The notes: generated from the letters alone by a model not told the origin. Shown: positions 1 to 3,888, counted from the first letter of the stretch. The stretch: 5,430 nucleotides of DNA from JBBTUF01 sp038063855 (GCA_038063855.1 JBBTUF010000015.1:1-5430), one strand, 5' to 3'. Numbers and translations are program-made.

Positions 1-314
1 ACTATCAAGCATTACCAAAATTGCATCGGCATTCACTCGGCCAAAGGATTGATGTTTTGTTTATCGAGAGTGTCGAGGCGATAGCTGCTGCAAGCTTTCT
101 TTCGCGTGATGAAAAACATCCATACGTTCGTGTAGCAATAAGAAAAGTTGATGCTTTGAAAATACTACTCATGGTTCTTTGGGAAACAAAATCACTGGAT
201 AACAAAAAATATATTGCCTTATCAGTTAAGATTGATGAGATTGGCAAGATGCTTGGAGGGTGGAGCGGGCAGTTACAAAAACAAAACTCCCCGCCAAAGG
301 CGAAGGAGAAATGA
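1..314 (+). CDS. avd: DGR accessory variability determinant (Avd), 5' truncated by window
   Basis: This is the C-terminal part (103 visible residues) of an Avd-type four-helix-bundle protein. The open frame runs in from the left edge (first full codon at 3, reading YQALPKLHRHSLGQR) and stops at TGA 312-314. Family hallmarks seen are LPK-HRHSLGQRI near the start, a middle helix with VDALKILLMVLWETKSLDNKKY, and IDEIGKMLGGW near the end, followed by a short Lys/Pro-rich tail. Avd proteins are usually about 115-130 residues, so roughly 10-20 residues are missing upstream; the TTG at 21 is an internal Leu. In known DGRs, Avd forms a pentameric barrel that binds the reverse transcriptase and template RNA and is needed for cDNA synthesis. 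The family call rests on sequence pattern and is strongly supported by the TR beginning 8 bp after the stop. Related four-helix 23S rRNA-intervening-sequence proteins are the main alternative, but the context argues against them. Confidence 0.87.
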   Translation, partial: YQALPKLHRHSLGQRIDVLFIESVEAIAAASFLSRDEKHPYVRVAIRKVDALKILLMVLWETKSLDNKKYIALSVKIDEIGKMLGGWSGQLQKQNSPPKAKEK

Positions 315-322
315 AGAGAGTA

Positions 323-444
323 GCGAGCAGAGCCGCAGGGTTGTTGACGTTCCAGTCGTTGTCAAGCCAGTTGTAGTTCCAGTTCCATCTGCCGCCGTTC
401 CAGTAGAGGTAGCGGACGTACAGGTTGCCATCCGAGTTGCGGTT
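323..444 (-). repeat. DGR template repeat (TR)
   Basis: This 122-bp block is matched by positions 830-951 at a constant offset of 507 with no gaps. The copies differ at 21 positions, all of which are T on the + strand here (A in the minus-strand TR sequence): 12 A-to-G, 6 A-to-T and 3 A-to-C. All 91 non-T positions are identical. Ten of the 31 T positions are unchanged. That asymmetry identifies this copy as the template and the other as the mutated recipient. Read on the minus strand, the block is rich in AAY codons (Asn) plus Tyr and Asp codons, the usual design that lets adenine mutagenesis reach many residues without creating stops. The template RNA must come from the minus strand, opposite to avd. 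The reading frame through TR stays open, but nothing suggests it is translated. Confidence 0.95.
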
Positions 445-694
445 ACGTAAAGCGTGCCATCTATATACCACCTCTTGAATACTCTTAAGGTTGTGTCGTA
501 TTCGACATCTTAAATGCCATAGCACGCGATACCAAGTATCTTCATTTTTTATGAAGTGTCTACATACACCACTCTATCCGAAACCATGATCGCGGATACT
601 CTCGATGTATGGATACTGGGTTCGGTAGCGAGAAACCTTGATCTCTCACATATTCACCTACTGCCGTTTTATATTTTAGCATACAAAAAGTGAA
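445..694. other. TR-target spacer without a recognisable gene; hairpin at 485-513
   Basis: No convincing gene is seen in this 250-bp gap between TR and the target-gene terminator. On the minus strand it would be the 5' flank of the template RNA, or hold its promoter. A two-part hairpin lies 41 bp from the TR edge: TTAAG 485-489 pairs with CTTAA 509-513, and TGTCG 494-498 pairs with CGACA 503-507 around a TATT loop. A second hairpin is CTTCAT 540-545 with ATGAAG 551-556. AT-rich minus-strand sequence at about 665-690 could hold a promoter for the template RNA, but I could not pick a clear -35/-10 pair. A 34-codon minus-strand stretch around 560-660 reads like a degraded coding fragment and is unrecognised. 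Confidence 0.5.
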
Positions 695-720
695 AGCCCC
701 GTACATTGCTGCACGGGGCT
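695..720 (-). terminator. Rho-independent terminator of the DGR target gene
   Basis: AGCCCCGT (695-702) and ACGGGGCT (713-720) form a perfect 8-bp GC-rich stem with a 10-nt loop. On the minus strand it is followed by TTTCACTTTTTG, a reasonable U-rich tail. It lies about 100 bp after the stop codon of the target gene, so the target mRNA probably ends here, before the TR. Confidence 0.7.
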
Positions 721-728
721 CCTCATTC

Positions 729-810
729 TGACCTTCTTCAGGTCAACGCTATTTGGGCGAGCGTTTTGTTTCCAAGGGCAAAGTTCCAAGGTCAGGAGAC
801 CAAAGGAACT
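729..810. other. Cluster of hairpins just downstream of the VR
   Basis: Three inverted repeats lie between the target stop codon and its terminator. The nearest to VR is at 782-810: an outer stem AGTTCC/GGAACT, a 2x3 A-rich internal loop, and an inner stem GGTC/GACC closed by a 4-nt loop (794-797). It is 19 bp from the 3' end of VR. The others are TGACCT 729-734 with AGGTCA 740-745, and AACGCT 745-750 with AGCGTT 760-765; these two share base 745 and are mutually exclusive. In the Bordetella phage DGR, a short-loop hairpin or cruciform just downstream of VR is needed for efficient target recognition. The 782-810 hairpin is a candidate for that role by position only. Confidence 0.45.
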
Positions 811-822
811 AAAGCCCAAGAG

Positions 823-1413
823 CTAGCTTGCGAGCAGAGCCGCAGGGCCGTCGACGTACCAGCCGTGGGCAAGCCAGTCGCAGAACCAGAGCCATCTGCC
901 GCCGTACCAGTAGAGGCAGCGGACGCACAGGCCGCCACCCGAGTCGCGGTAGATTGTACCCCAGAAAAAGATGTAGCGGGTGCGACCCTCGGCGTCCACC
1001 TTCCATTCCTCGGGAATGAGGTCAGGATGGGCGAAGAGATAGTCGAGCACGTTGGCGTTGAGCACGGGCTCCGAAGCGAGCTCGCGGCGGAGCTTATCGC
1101 CCTTGATGACTCTGTCACCAATCTGGTTCGAGGAGAGATAGAGGTTGACCTTGGTCTGGTCCCACGTCAACTCGCCACCCTTGCGGTGCTCTTCCACTTT
1201 CCAGCCGTTGGGCGTGAAGGGGTCGGCGTCGCAGTCGATGAGATGACGAATGACCGTGATTTCGCCACAGCCTCGGACGAACGGGAGAAGCTCACGGAGC
1301 TTGTCCTCGCTGTGCGCGAGAGTTGCGAAATCTTTGGGTTCCCACCCCACCTTGCAGGCAGTAATGGCGAGCTCGTGTACAAGTCCTACGCTGATGTCAG
1401 ACGGTGTAGCCAT
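823..1413 (-). CDS. DGR target protein with C-terminal variable C-type-lectin-like region
   Basis: This 196-residue protein carries the VR as residues 155-195. The start ATG at 1413 has AAAGGA at 1428-1423 with a 9-nt spacer. The C-terminal part (about 148-196) has the pattern of DGR-diversified C-type-lectin folds: FFWGTIYRD, then LYWYGGRW, then a PAALLAS ending. Compared with TR, 17 residues are changed, nearly all from Asn, Tyr or Asp codons, including three Tyr-to-Cys changes (C163, C166, C178). The N-terminal part is mostly polar and charged, with an IDCDADPFTPNGWKVEEH segment around 59-76 and NANVLDYLFAHPDLIPEEW around 109-127, which I associate with DGR targets of Patescibacteria. No signal peptide or membrane helix is seen, so it is probably cytoplasmic or exported by another route; its ligand is unknown. 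The gene is visibly richer in G+C than the flanks, suggesting a separate history. Confidence 0.93.
   Translation of the reverse strand: MATPSDISVGLVHELAITACKVGWEPKDFATLAHSEDKLRELLPFVRGCGEITVIRHLIDCDADPFTPNGWKVEEHRKGGELTWDQTKVNLYLSSNQIGDRVIKGDKLRRELASEPVLNANVLDYLFAHPDLIPEEWKVDAEGRTRYIFFWGTIYRDSGGGLCVRCLYWYGGRWLWFCDWLAHGWYVDGPAALLAS
830..951 (-). repeat. DGR variable repeat (VR) in the target gene
   Basis: This is the mutated recipient copy of TR 323-444. Its 3' end on the coding strand (847-830) is an 18-bp GC-rich block without adenines, identical in TR, which is where an initiation-of-mutagenic-homing (IMH) element is expected. The last matching base is 830, because base 829 on the VR side and 322 on the TR side no longer agree. 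At the other end, base 951 is the last substitution explained by A mutagenesis and the copies diverge from 952. VR ends only 4 bases before the stop codon (825-823). Confidence 0.95.
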
Positions 1414-1419
1414 GGCTAC

Positions 1420-1494
1420 TCATCCTTTCTTGGTTGTGACACATCCCTCGAAAAACTTGGGACGCATCGGGTTGACCGTGCTGTTGCCCACCAT
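1420..1494 (-). CDS. Possible 24-codon leader ORF upstream of the DGR target
   Basis: ATG at 1494 opens a 24-residue frame (begins MVGNSTVNPMRPKFF, ends TTKKG) closed by TGA at 1422-1420. The TGA directly follows the AAAGGA Shine-Dalgarno of the target gene, so a ribosome finishing here would sit on the target's ribosome binding site. No clear Shine-Dalgarno precedes this ATG. It lies inside the transcript predicted from the promoter at 1598-1626. It may be a leader peptide coupling or tuning target translation, a remnant of an upstream gene, or chance. I do not recognise the peptide. Confidence 0.35.
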   Translation of the reverse strand: MVGNSTVNPMRPKFFEGCVTTKKG

Positions 1495-1552
1495 GGACTT
1501 GGCTTAGCTGAATGCTTTGCCACAGCAGAAAATGTCTTAAAAATAAGGCACT

Positions 1553-1568
1553 TTTTGCTGTAGCAAAA
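1553..1568 (-). other. Small hairpin in the target mRNA leader
   Basis: TTTTGC (1553-1558) and GCAAAA (1563-1568) form a 6-bp stem with a 4-nt loop, about 25 nt after the predicted transcription start of the target gene. Its role is unknown; it could stabilise the 5' leader. Confidence 0.3.
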
Positions 1569-1596
1569 CTCGCAATTTATTAAAAGAACTGCTTTC

Positions 1597-1620
1597 TATT
1601 ATACTACTGTTAGTATAATA
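1597..1620. promoter_or_regulatory. 10-bp palindrome overlapping the target promoter (candidate operator)
   Basis: TATTATACTA (1597-1606) and TAGTATAATA (1611-1620) are perfect inverted repeats around a 4-base centre. The palindrome covers the -10 hexamer and most of the -35/-10 spacer of the minus-strand promoter, which is where a dimeric repressor would act. It also creates a TATAAT on the + strand at 1614-1619, but no matching -35 is seen there. An operator role is inferred from position. Confidence 0.5.
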
Positions 1621-1626
1621 TGTCAA
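1598..1626 (-). promoter_or_regulatory. Consensus sigma70 promoter of the DGR target gene
   Basis: On the minus strand, TTGACA (1626-1621) is followed by exactly 17 bases and TATAAT (1603-1598), matching both consensus hexamers perfectly. Transcription should start near 1591, giving a leader of about 178 nt before the target ATG at 1413. It is the strongest promoter in the window. Confidence 0.85.
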
Positions 1627-1704
1627 TAGCTCGTAATGTCTTAATAGCTTGGAAGCACCATAACATCTAAAATCATGTATATGCTATATTCAAAAAATCC
1701 ATAT

Positions 1705-1899
1705 ATGCCTAAGGTTAGGTAAGATGCGGTCAACCTTGTGTTACAAGGTTGGAGTACGAGAAAGGTCGCACGATACTTTGGGGGTCGCGTGTTGGACGGG
1801 TTCAGAACTGTAAATTGGGCTAGTATTCAACGAGAATTGAATAGTTTAATAAATACTTCTTCGGATAATCTGCACACTCTACTCGGGCAGCCGATATAA
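1705..1899 (+). pseudogene. Degenerate transposase fragment (N-terminal helix-turn-helix)
   Basis: From ATG 1705 the frame reads MPKVR, a TAA stop at 1720-1722, then DAVNLVLQGWSTRKVARYFG. This matches the N-terminal helix-turn-helix of IS481/IS630-like transposases found in Patescibacteria, where a Gln or Glu codon would replace the stop. After about 1780 the similarity seems to move between frames: an adjacent frame reads VQNCKLG, then YSTRIE after a stop, and the original frame resumes with TSSDNLHTLLGQPI up to TAA 1897-1899. The nonsense codon, apparent frameshifts and absence of any DDE catalytic domain mark it as dead. No terminal inverted repeats were found. The exact IS family is uncertain. 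Confidence 0.6.
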
Positions 1900-1934
1900 T
1901 CACTCTTGCTCGCTTTTCTTTAAAACAAAAATCC

Positions 1935-1940
1935 TATAGA
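1935..1940 (+). promoter_or_regulatory. Possible -10 box of the 1950 gene (near-leaderless transcript)
   Basis: TATAGA lies 9 bases before the ATG at 1950, so transcription would begin about 0-3 bases before the start codon. No Shine-Dalgarno is present in this gap. No good -35 is seen at 16-18 bp; TTGCTC at 1906 is too far away. Weak evidence. Confidence 0.35.
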
Positions 1941-1949
1941 CTGATTTTC

Positions 1950-2429
1950 ATGGAAGACCTATCCAACTACGAAAAACTGCGAGAGGACGCCCAAAGCTTT
2001 TATAATGGCATTAGGAAAGTTTCCTCGCCAGTTTTCAAGCAAGATATATACTTCACGGCAGAGGGGTTCAATCATATTATCTTCAAGGGGGCACATACAG
2101 AAAGAGAAAGGTCATCTCAAGTATTACGCTTCAAGCTACTTCCTTTGGCGGTAAAGCTGGTAACAATCTCAACTACTTGCCAAGAGTTTGAGGAAACAAT
2201 CAAAGAGTTTGAGGTCAAAAGTTATAAGAAAAAAGAGAAAAAAACAAAGCCAGTGAAATATTGGGGTTTGATAGCTATTATTGACGGGCGAAAAGTAAAA
2301 GTGATAATCAGAAAAATTGGTGATAATGGCACGATGCATTTTTGGAGTGTTGTGCCAGCATGGATAACAAATAAATACCGAGATATGAAACTCTATAGCA
2401 CCATGAAAGGCAATCCTGACGAAGATTAA
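1950..2429 (+). CDS. Hypothetical protein, copy 1 of a tandem paralogue pair (possible BECR/RelE-fold nuclease)
   Basis: The product is a 159-residue soluble basic protein whose function I do not recognise. It aligns without net gaps with the product of 2752-3222 through the central block: SPVFKQDIYFTAEGFNHIIF against SPYFKTDVVLNSDGFHHLQF, a shared LLPL near 63-66, a shared YWGLIAII at exactly 104-111 in both, and RKIGDNGTMHFWSV against RRVGDGNITFWSV. It has no signal peptide or membrane helix. The order of an N-terminal helix, a DGF-H motif, basic residues, a helix with LLPL, then strands YWGLIAII, K-KV-R and FWSV resembles small RelE/BECR-type ribonucleases. That is an inference from pattern only, and no antitoxin protein gene is adjacent. 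The ATG at 1950 is chosen because it gives the same length and register as the paralogue. A structured minus-strand RNA element faces the gene and ends at its stop codon. Confidence 0.8.
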   Translation: MEDLSNYEKLREDAQSFYNGIRKVSSPVFKQDIYFTAEGFNHIIFKGAHTERERSSQVLRFKLLPLAVKLVTISTTCQEFEETIKEFEVKSYKKKEKKTKPVKYWGLIAIIDGRKVKVIIRKIGDNGTMHFWSVVPAWITNKYRDMKLYSTMKGNPDED

Positions 2430-2431
2430 AA

Positions 2432-2518
2432 CAAAAACACCGCCCTATGGCGGTATCTTTGTTCGTGCTTGCCTTCAGCTTATGTATTAGCCGAATAGGG
2501 CTGACGCCCCACAAGCAC
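2432..2518 (-). ncRNA. Candidate small structured RNA, copy A (about 87 nt)
   Basis: On the minus strand, a promoter at 2553-2525 predicts +1 at about 2518, which is the first base of GTGCTTG. That heptamer (2518-2512) pairs with CAAGCAC (2471-2465), closing a three-way junction. Inside are GGGC/GCCC (2509-2506 with 2501-2498) and a 7-bp stem UUCGGCU/AGCUGAA (2495-2489 with 2480-2474). The RNA then has a short linker and a terminator hairpin GGCGGT/ACCGCC region followed by GTTTTTGTTTTA. In the 7-bp stem, the pair 2492/2477 is a G-U wobble on the minus strand but would be an A-C mismatch on the + strand, which favours minus-strand transcription. It matches no RNA family I know. Confidence 0.6.
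2439..2463. terminator. Bidirectional terminator, copy A
   Basis: ACCGCC (2439-2444) and GGCGGT (2449-2454) form a 6-bp stem with a CTAT loop. On the + strand it ends the first paralogue's mRNA with a modest tail (ATCTTTGTT). On the minus strand the tail (GTTTTTGTTTTA, 2438-2427) is much stronger, although no minus-strand protein gene lies upstream. The minus-strand small RNA would explain that. Confidence 0.75.
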
Positions 2519-2524
2519 ATAAAG

Positions 2525-2553
2525 ACTATAGCAGGATTCAAGAGAACTATCAA
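2525..2553 (-). promoter_or_regulatory. Sigma70-type promoter of small RNA copy A
   Basis: TTGATA (2553-2548), a 17-base spacer and TATAGT (2530-2525) each match 5 of 6 consensus bases. The predicted +1 falls 7 bases beyond the -10, at the first base of the outer RNA stem. Both hexamers and the spacing are conserved in copy B while the spacer has diverged, and about 14 bp upstream of the -35 (ACCCACAG block) are also conserved and might be an activator or UP element. Confidence 0.65.
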
Positions 2554-2567
2554 TGAGGCTGTGGGTA

Positions 2568-2735
2568 ATTTACAACACCCAGCTGGTAACCAAATTTGTC
2601 TTTGCAGGGTCGAATCGTGGAGGACGTTAGAACGGTGTTTGAGAGGAAAAATGACGCGACTATTTATATCCCAAGCCTTCAAGCAACATTGTAACTATGT
2701 TTTATTCAGAACCTTTTAATCTTGAAACGAAATGC
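2568..2735. other. Spacer before second paralogue, possible coding remnants
   Basis: This stretch holds no gene I can support. One + frame, 2590-2691, reads protein-like without a proper start (GRIVEDVRTVFERKNDATIY and on to a TAA), so it may be a fragment of an unrecognised gene. An overlapping longer + frame ending at 2719 crosses the structured element and is treated as chance. Confidence 0.3.
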
Positions 2736-2744
2736 TATTATACT
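2733..2744 (+). promoter_or_regulatory. Possible extended -10 of the 2752 gene (near-leaderless)
   Basis: TGCTATTAT (2733-2741) fits an extended -10 (TG-N-TATAAT-like), and TATACT at 2739-2744 is an overlapping alternative. Transcription would begin only about 0-4 bases before the ATG at 2752. TTGAAA at 2722 is too close to be a -35 for either. Confidence 0.4.
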
Positions 2745-2751
2745 GGAATCT

Positions 2752-3222
2752 ATGGAACCAAACGCAGAGTATTTCAACAAAAGACGAGAGAAAGCCAGAG
2801 AAACCTTTTTGGCTCAAAAGACGCTCTATAGCCCTTATTTCAAAACAGATGTCGTGCTGAACTCTGATGGATTCCACCACCTTCAGTTTTCGGCACGCAG
2901 GGAAAGGAACAAGCGAGAGCAACTGTTTAAGTTCAATCTCCTGCCTTTGGGGTTGGAAATTATACGCAAGTCGGGAACGATTCAGGAGTATAGAAAACAA
3001 CTGATGCGTGTAGGTAAAAAATCCCTGACAGATGGTTTGGCTCCAACCAAGGAAGTTGAATACTGGGGGTTGATAGCAATAATCGGAGAAAAAAGAATAA
3101 AAGTAAGAACTGTGTTACGGAGAGTTGGAGATGGCAATATAACATTTTGGAGTGTGATGCTATATACAAAGATAAAAAATGGACAACAAAAACTCTTTAC
3201 GGAGGGGATAGAAGATGAATAA
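2752..3222 (+). CDS. Hypothetical protein, copy 2 of the tandem paralogue pair (possible BECR/RelE-fold nuclease)
   Basis: This 156-residue soluble, basic paralogue of the 1950-2429 product shares the SPYF-DGFHHL segment near residues 27-45, LLPL near 63-66, YWGLIAII at 104-111 and RRVGDGNITFWSV near 123-135. ATG 2752 is preferred over the in-frame TTG at 2722, because it matches the paralogue in length and the TTG lies inside or before the likely promoter. The two copies differ at most surface positions, so the duplication is old or has diversified. Candidate catalytic or RNA-binding residues conserved in both are the His after DGF, the Arg/Lys cluster after it, and the Lys-x-Arg preceding G-D-G/N. 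The nuclease suggestion is pattern-based only. The gene ends within a few bases of the second small RNA's 3' end. Confidence 0.82.
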   Translation: MEPNAEYFNKRREKARETFLAQKTLYSPYFKTDVVLNSDGFHHLQFSARRERNKREQLFKFNLLPLGLEIIRKSGTIQEYRKQLMRVGKKSLTDGLAPTKEVEYWGLIAIIGEKRIKVRTVLRRVGDGNITFWSVMLYTKIKNGQQKLFTEGIEDE

Positions 3223-3223
3223 A

Positions 3224-3314
3224 AACAAAAACACCGCCACAAGGCGGAGTCTTTGTTGTGCTTGCCTTCAGCTTAGGAATACCTTAGCTGAACGGGGCTT
3301 GCGCCCACAAGCAC
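3224..3314 (-). ncRNA. Candidate small structured RNA, copy B (about 90 nt)
   Basis: It has the same architecture as copy A. The expected +1 from the promoter at 3349-3321 is 3314, the first base of GTGCTTG, which pairs with CAAGCAC (3264-3258). The inner hairpins are GGGC-GCAA-GCCC (3306-3295), with a GNRA tetraloop on the minus strand, and a long stem of 7 bp (UUCAGCU/AGCUGAA, 3292-3286 with 3273-3267), an A-A mismatch and 3 more pairs capped by UAUU. The 3' end is the CCGCC/GGCGG hairpin plus TGTTTTTGTTTTT, reaching the stop codon of the facing gene. Function is unknown; base pairing with the 3' end of the facing mRNA, or binding the encoded protein, are both possible. Confidence 0.6.
3234..3257. 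terminator. Bidirectional terminator, copy B
   Basis: CCGCC (3234-3238) and GGCGG (3243-3247) pair around ACAA. The minus-strand tail TGTTTTTGTTTTT is strong, and the + strand tail (AGTCTTTGTTG) weaker. It can end the second paralogue's mRNA, the small RNA, and any read-through from the minus-strand cluster that starts beyond the right edge. Confidence 0.8.
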
Positions 3315-3320
3315 ATAGAA

Positions 3321-3349
3321 ACTATAGCAGGATTCAAACGAGTTATCAA
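3321..3349 (-). promoter_or_regulatory. Sigma70-type promoter of small RNA copy B
   Basis: TTGATA (3349-3344), 17 bases and TATAGT (3326-3321) repeat the copy A promoter exactly in hexamers and spacing. The 7-base distance from the -10 to the first base of the RNA stem is also the same. Confidence 0.65.
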
Positions 3350-3417
3350 TGGGACTGTGGGTAAAACATCCCACCCCAAATTTCACTATATTTAAGCCTT
3401 TCCCCATAAGCATTCTC

Positions 3418-3888
3418 TTAGGGAAATTCGTAGTTGTAAAAATCACACAAATTCCCTGGGAAAAAGCAGATATTTTTAGCCAATAAAATTTTAACAAATA
3501 TCAACACTGCAACAACCATTATAATGGCGAACCAAATCTCTATTTTTGTTATTTGCTTTGGCTGATTTTGAACCAATGGAGTCTGTATCTGTTCCCAGTA
3601 GATATAAGCGAGCGGCAACAATGGAAGCATGATAATGCCCTTATATTTTGCAAAAGTAGTGCCGCCAAGTAGGAATAATGCCAATGCTATATAAATCAGC
3701 CCACCAATGTTGGCTACAAGTATAAACTTTCTATTTGTTTTAAGAATATCGCGAGCTTTGCCTAATTCAGCTGGGAATTTTTTCTTGTAATAATACACGA
3801 CCCAAAAACGATAAGAAAAACTTAAAATAAGTCCCACTGCTATGAAAAGAATAAAGTAAGGATGTAGCTCTACGGAACCGATTTTCAT
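3418..3888 (-). CDS. Small four-helix membrane protein, unknown function
   Basis: This 156-residue integral membrane protein has four hydrophobic segments at roughly 11-33, 53-75, 82-98 and 116-137, separated by a basic loop (YYYKKKFPAELGKARDILK, about 32-50) and a Gln-rich loop near 99-113. No family is recognised. Its ATG overlaps the TGA of the preceding gene (ATGA, 3888-3885), and no Shine-Dalgarno is visible, so translation is probably coupled. It is the last gene of the minus-strand cluster. About 45 bp after its stop a weak hairpin (GTGGG/CCCAC, 3357-3374) occurs; the clearer terminator is at 3234-3257. Two Cys near the C-terminus might pair outside the cytoplasm. Confidence 0.85.
   Translation of the reverse strand: MKIGSVELHPYFILFIAVGLILSFSYRFWVVYYYKKKFPAELGKARDILKTNRKFILVANIGGLIYIALALFLLGGTTFAKYKGIIMLPLLPLAYIYWEQIQTPLVQNQPKQITKIEIWFAIIMVVAVLIFVKILLAKNICFFPGNLCDFYNYEFP

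Larger units (their letters stand above)
2427..2567. repeat. Direct repeat of the intergenic module, copy A
   Basis: About 141 bp starting at the stop codon of the first paralogue are closely matched by 3220-3364 after the second. The order is the same in both: A-rich run, CCGCC hairpin, GTGCTTG stem, two inner hairpins, CAAGCAC, TATAGT, TTGATA (minus strand) and the GTGGGTAA block. Similarity fades after about 2567. The repeat shows that gene and downstream element were duplicated together. Confidence 0.9.
3220..3364. repeat. Direct repeat of the intergenic module, copy B
   Basis: This is the second copy of the module at 2427-2567, beginning at the stop codon of the second paralogue. The outer stem, the GGGC/GCCC hairpin, both promoter hexamers and the terminator stem are kept, while loops, linkers and spacer have changed. 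Confidence 0.9.

Noticed and set aside
226..525. Minus-strand open frame through TR resembling the end of a DGR target
   Set aside because: The target-like sequence is just the TR read in the VR frame; upstream residues share nothing with the target, and it overlaps avd. It is treated as template, not as a gene.
706..1563. A 285-codon open frame on the + strand opposite the DGR target gene
   Set aside because: It is antisense to the target over its whole length, crosses the terminator hairpin and VR, starts with TTG without a ribosome binding site, and its openness follows from the high G+C of the true gene.
1614..1619. TATAAT on the + strand as a promoter towards the transposase remnant
   Set aside because: It arises from the palindrome around the minus-strand promoter and has no acceptable -35 16-18 bp upstream.
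2519..2545. TTGAATCC-like motif in the repeat modules, reminiscent of a tRNA T-arm
   Set aside because: The flanking bases do not pair into a 5-bp T-stem and no acceptor, anticodon or D-arm is present; the motif is part of the promoter spacer.
2611..2691. Protein-like stretch VEDVRTVFERKNDATIYIPS in one + frame
   Set aside because: It has no start codon or ribosome binding site and no recognised family; it is mentioned only as a possible remnant in the spacer entry.
2447..2719. A 90-codon + strand frame over small RNA copy A
   Set aside because: It starts inside the terminator loop and crosses the RNA structure. In copy B the matching frame ends early after about 25 shared codons, so coding conservation is not supported.
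2427..3364. CRISPR array suggested by repeated sequence
   Set aside because: Only two repeats of about 140 bp are present, separated by a whole gene; there is no short repeat-spacer pattern.
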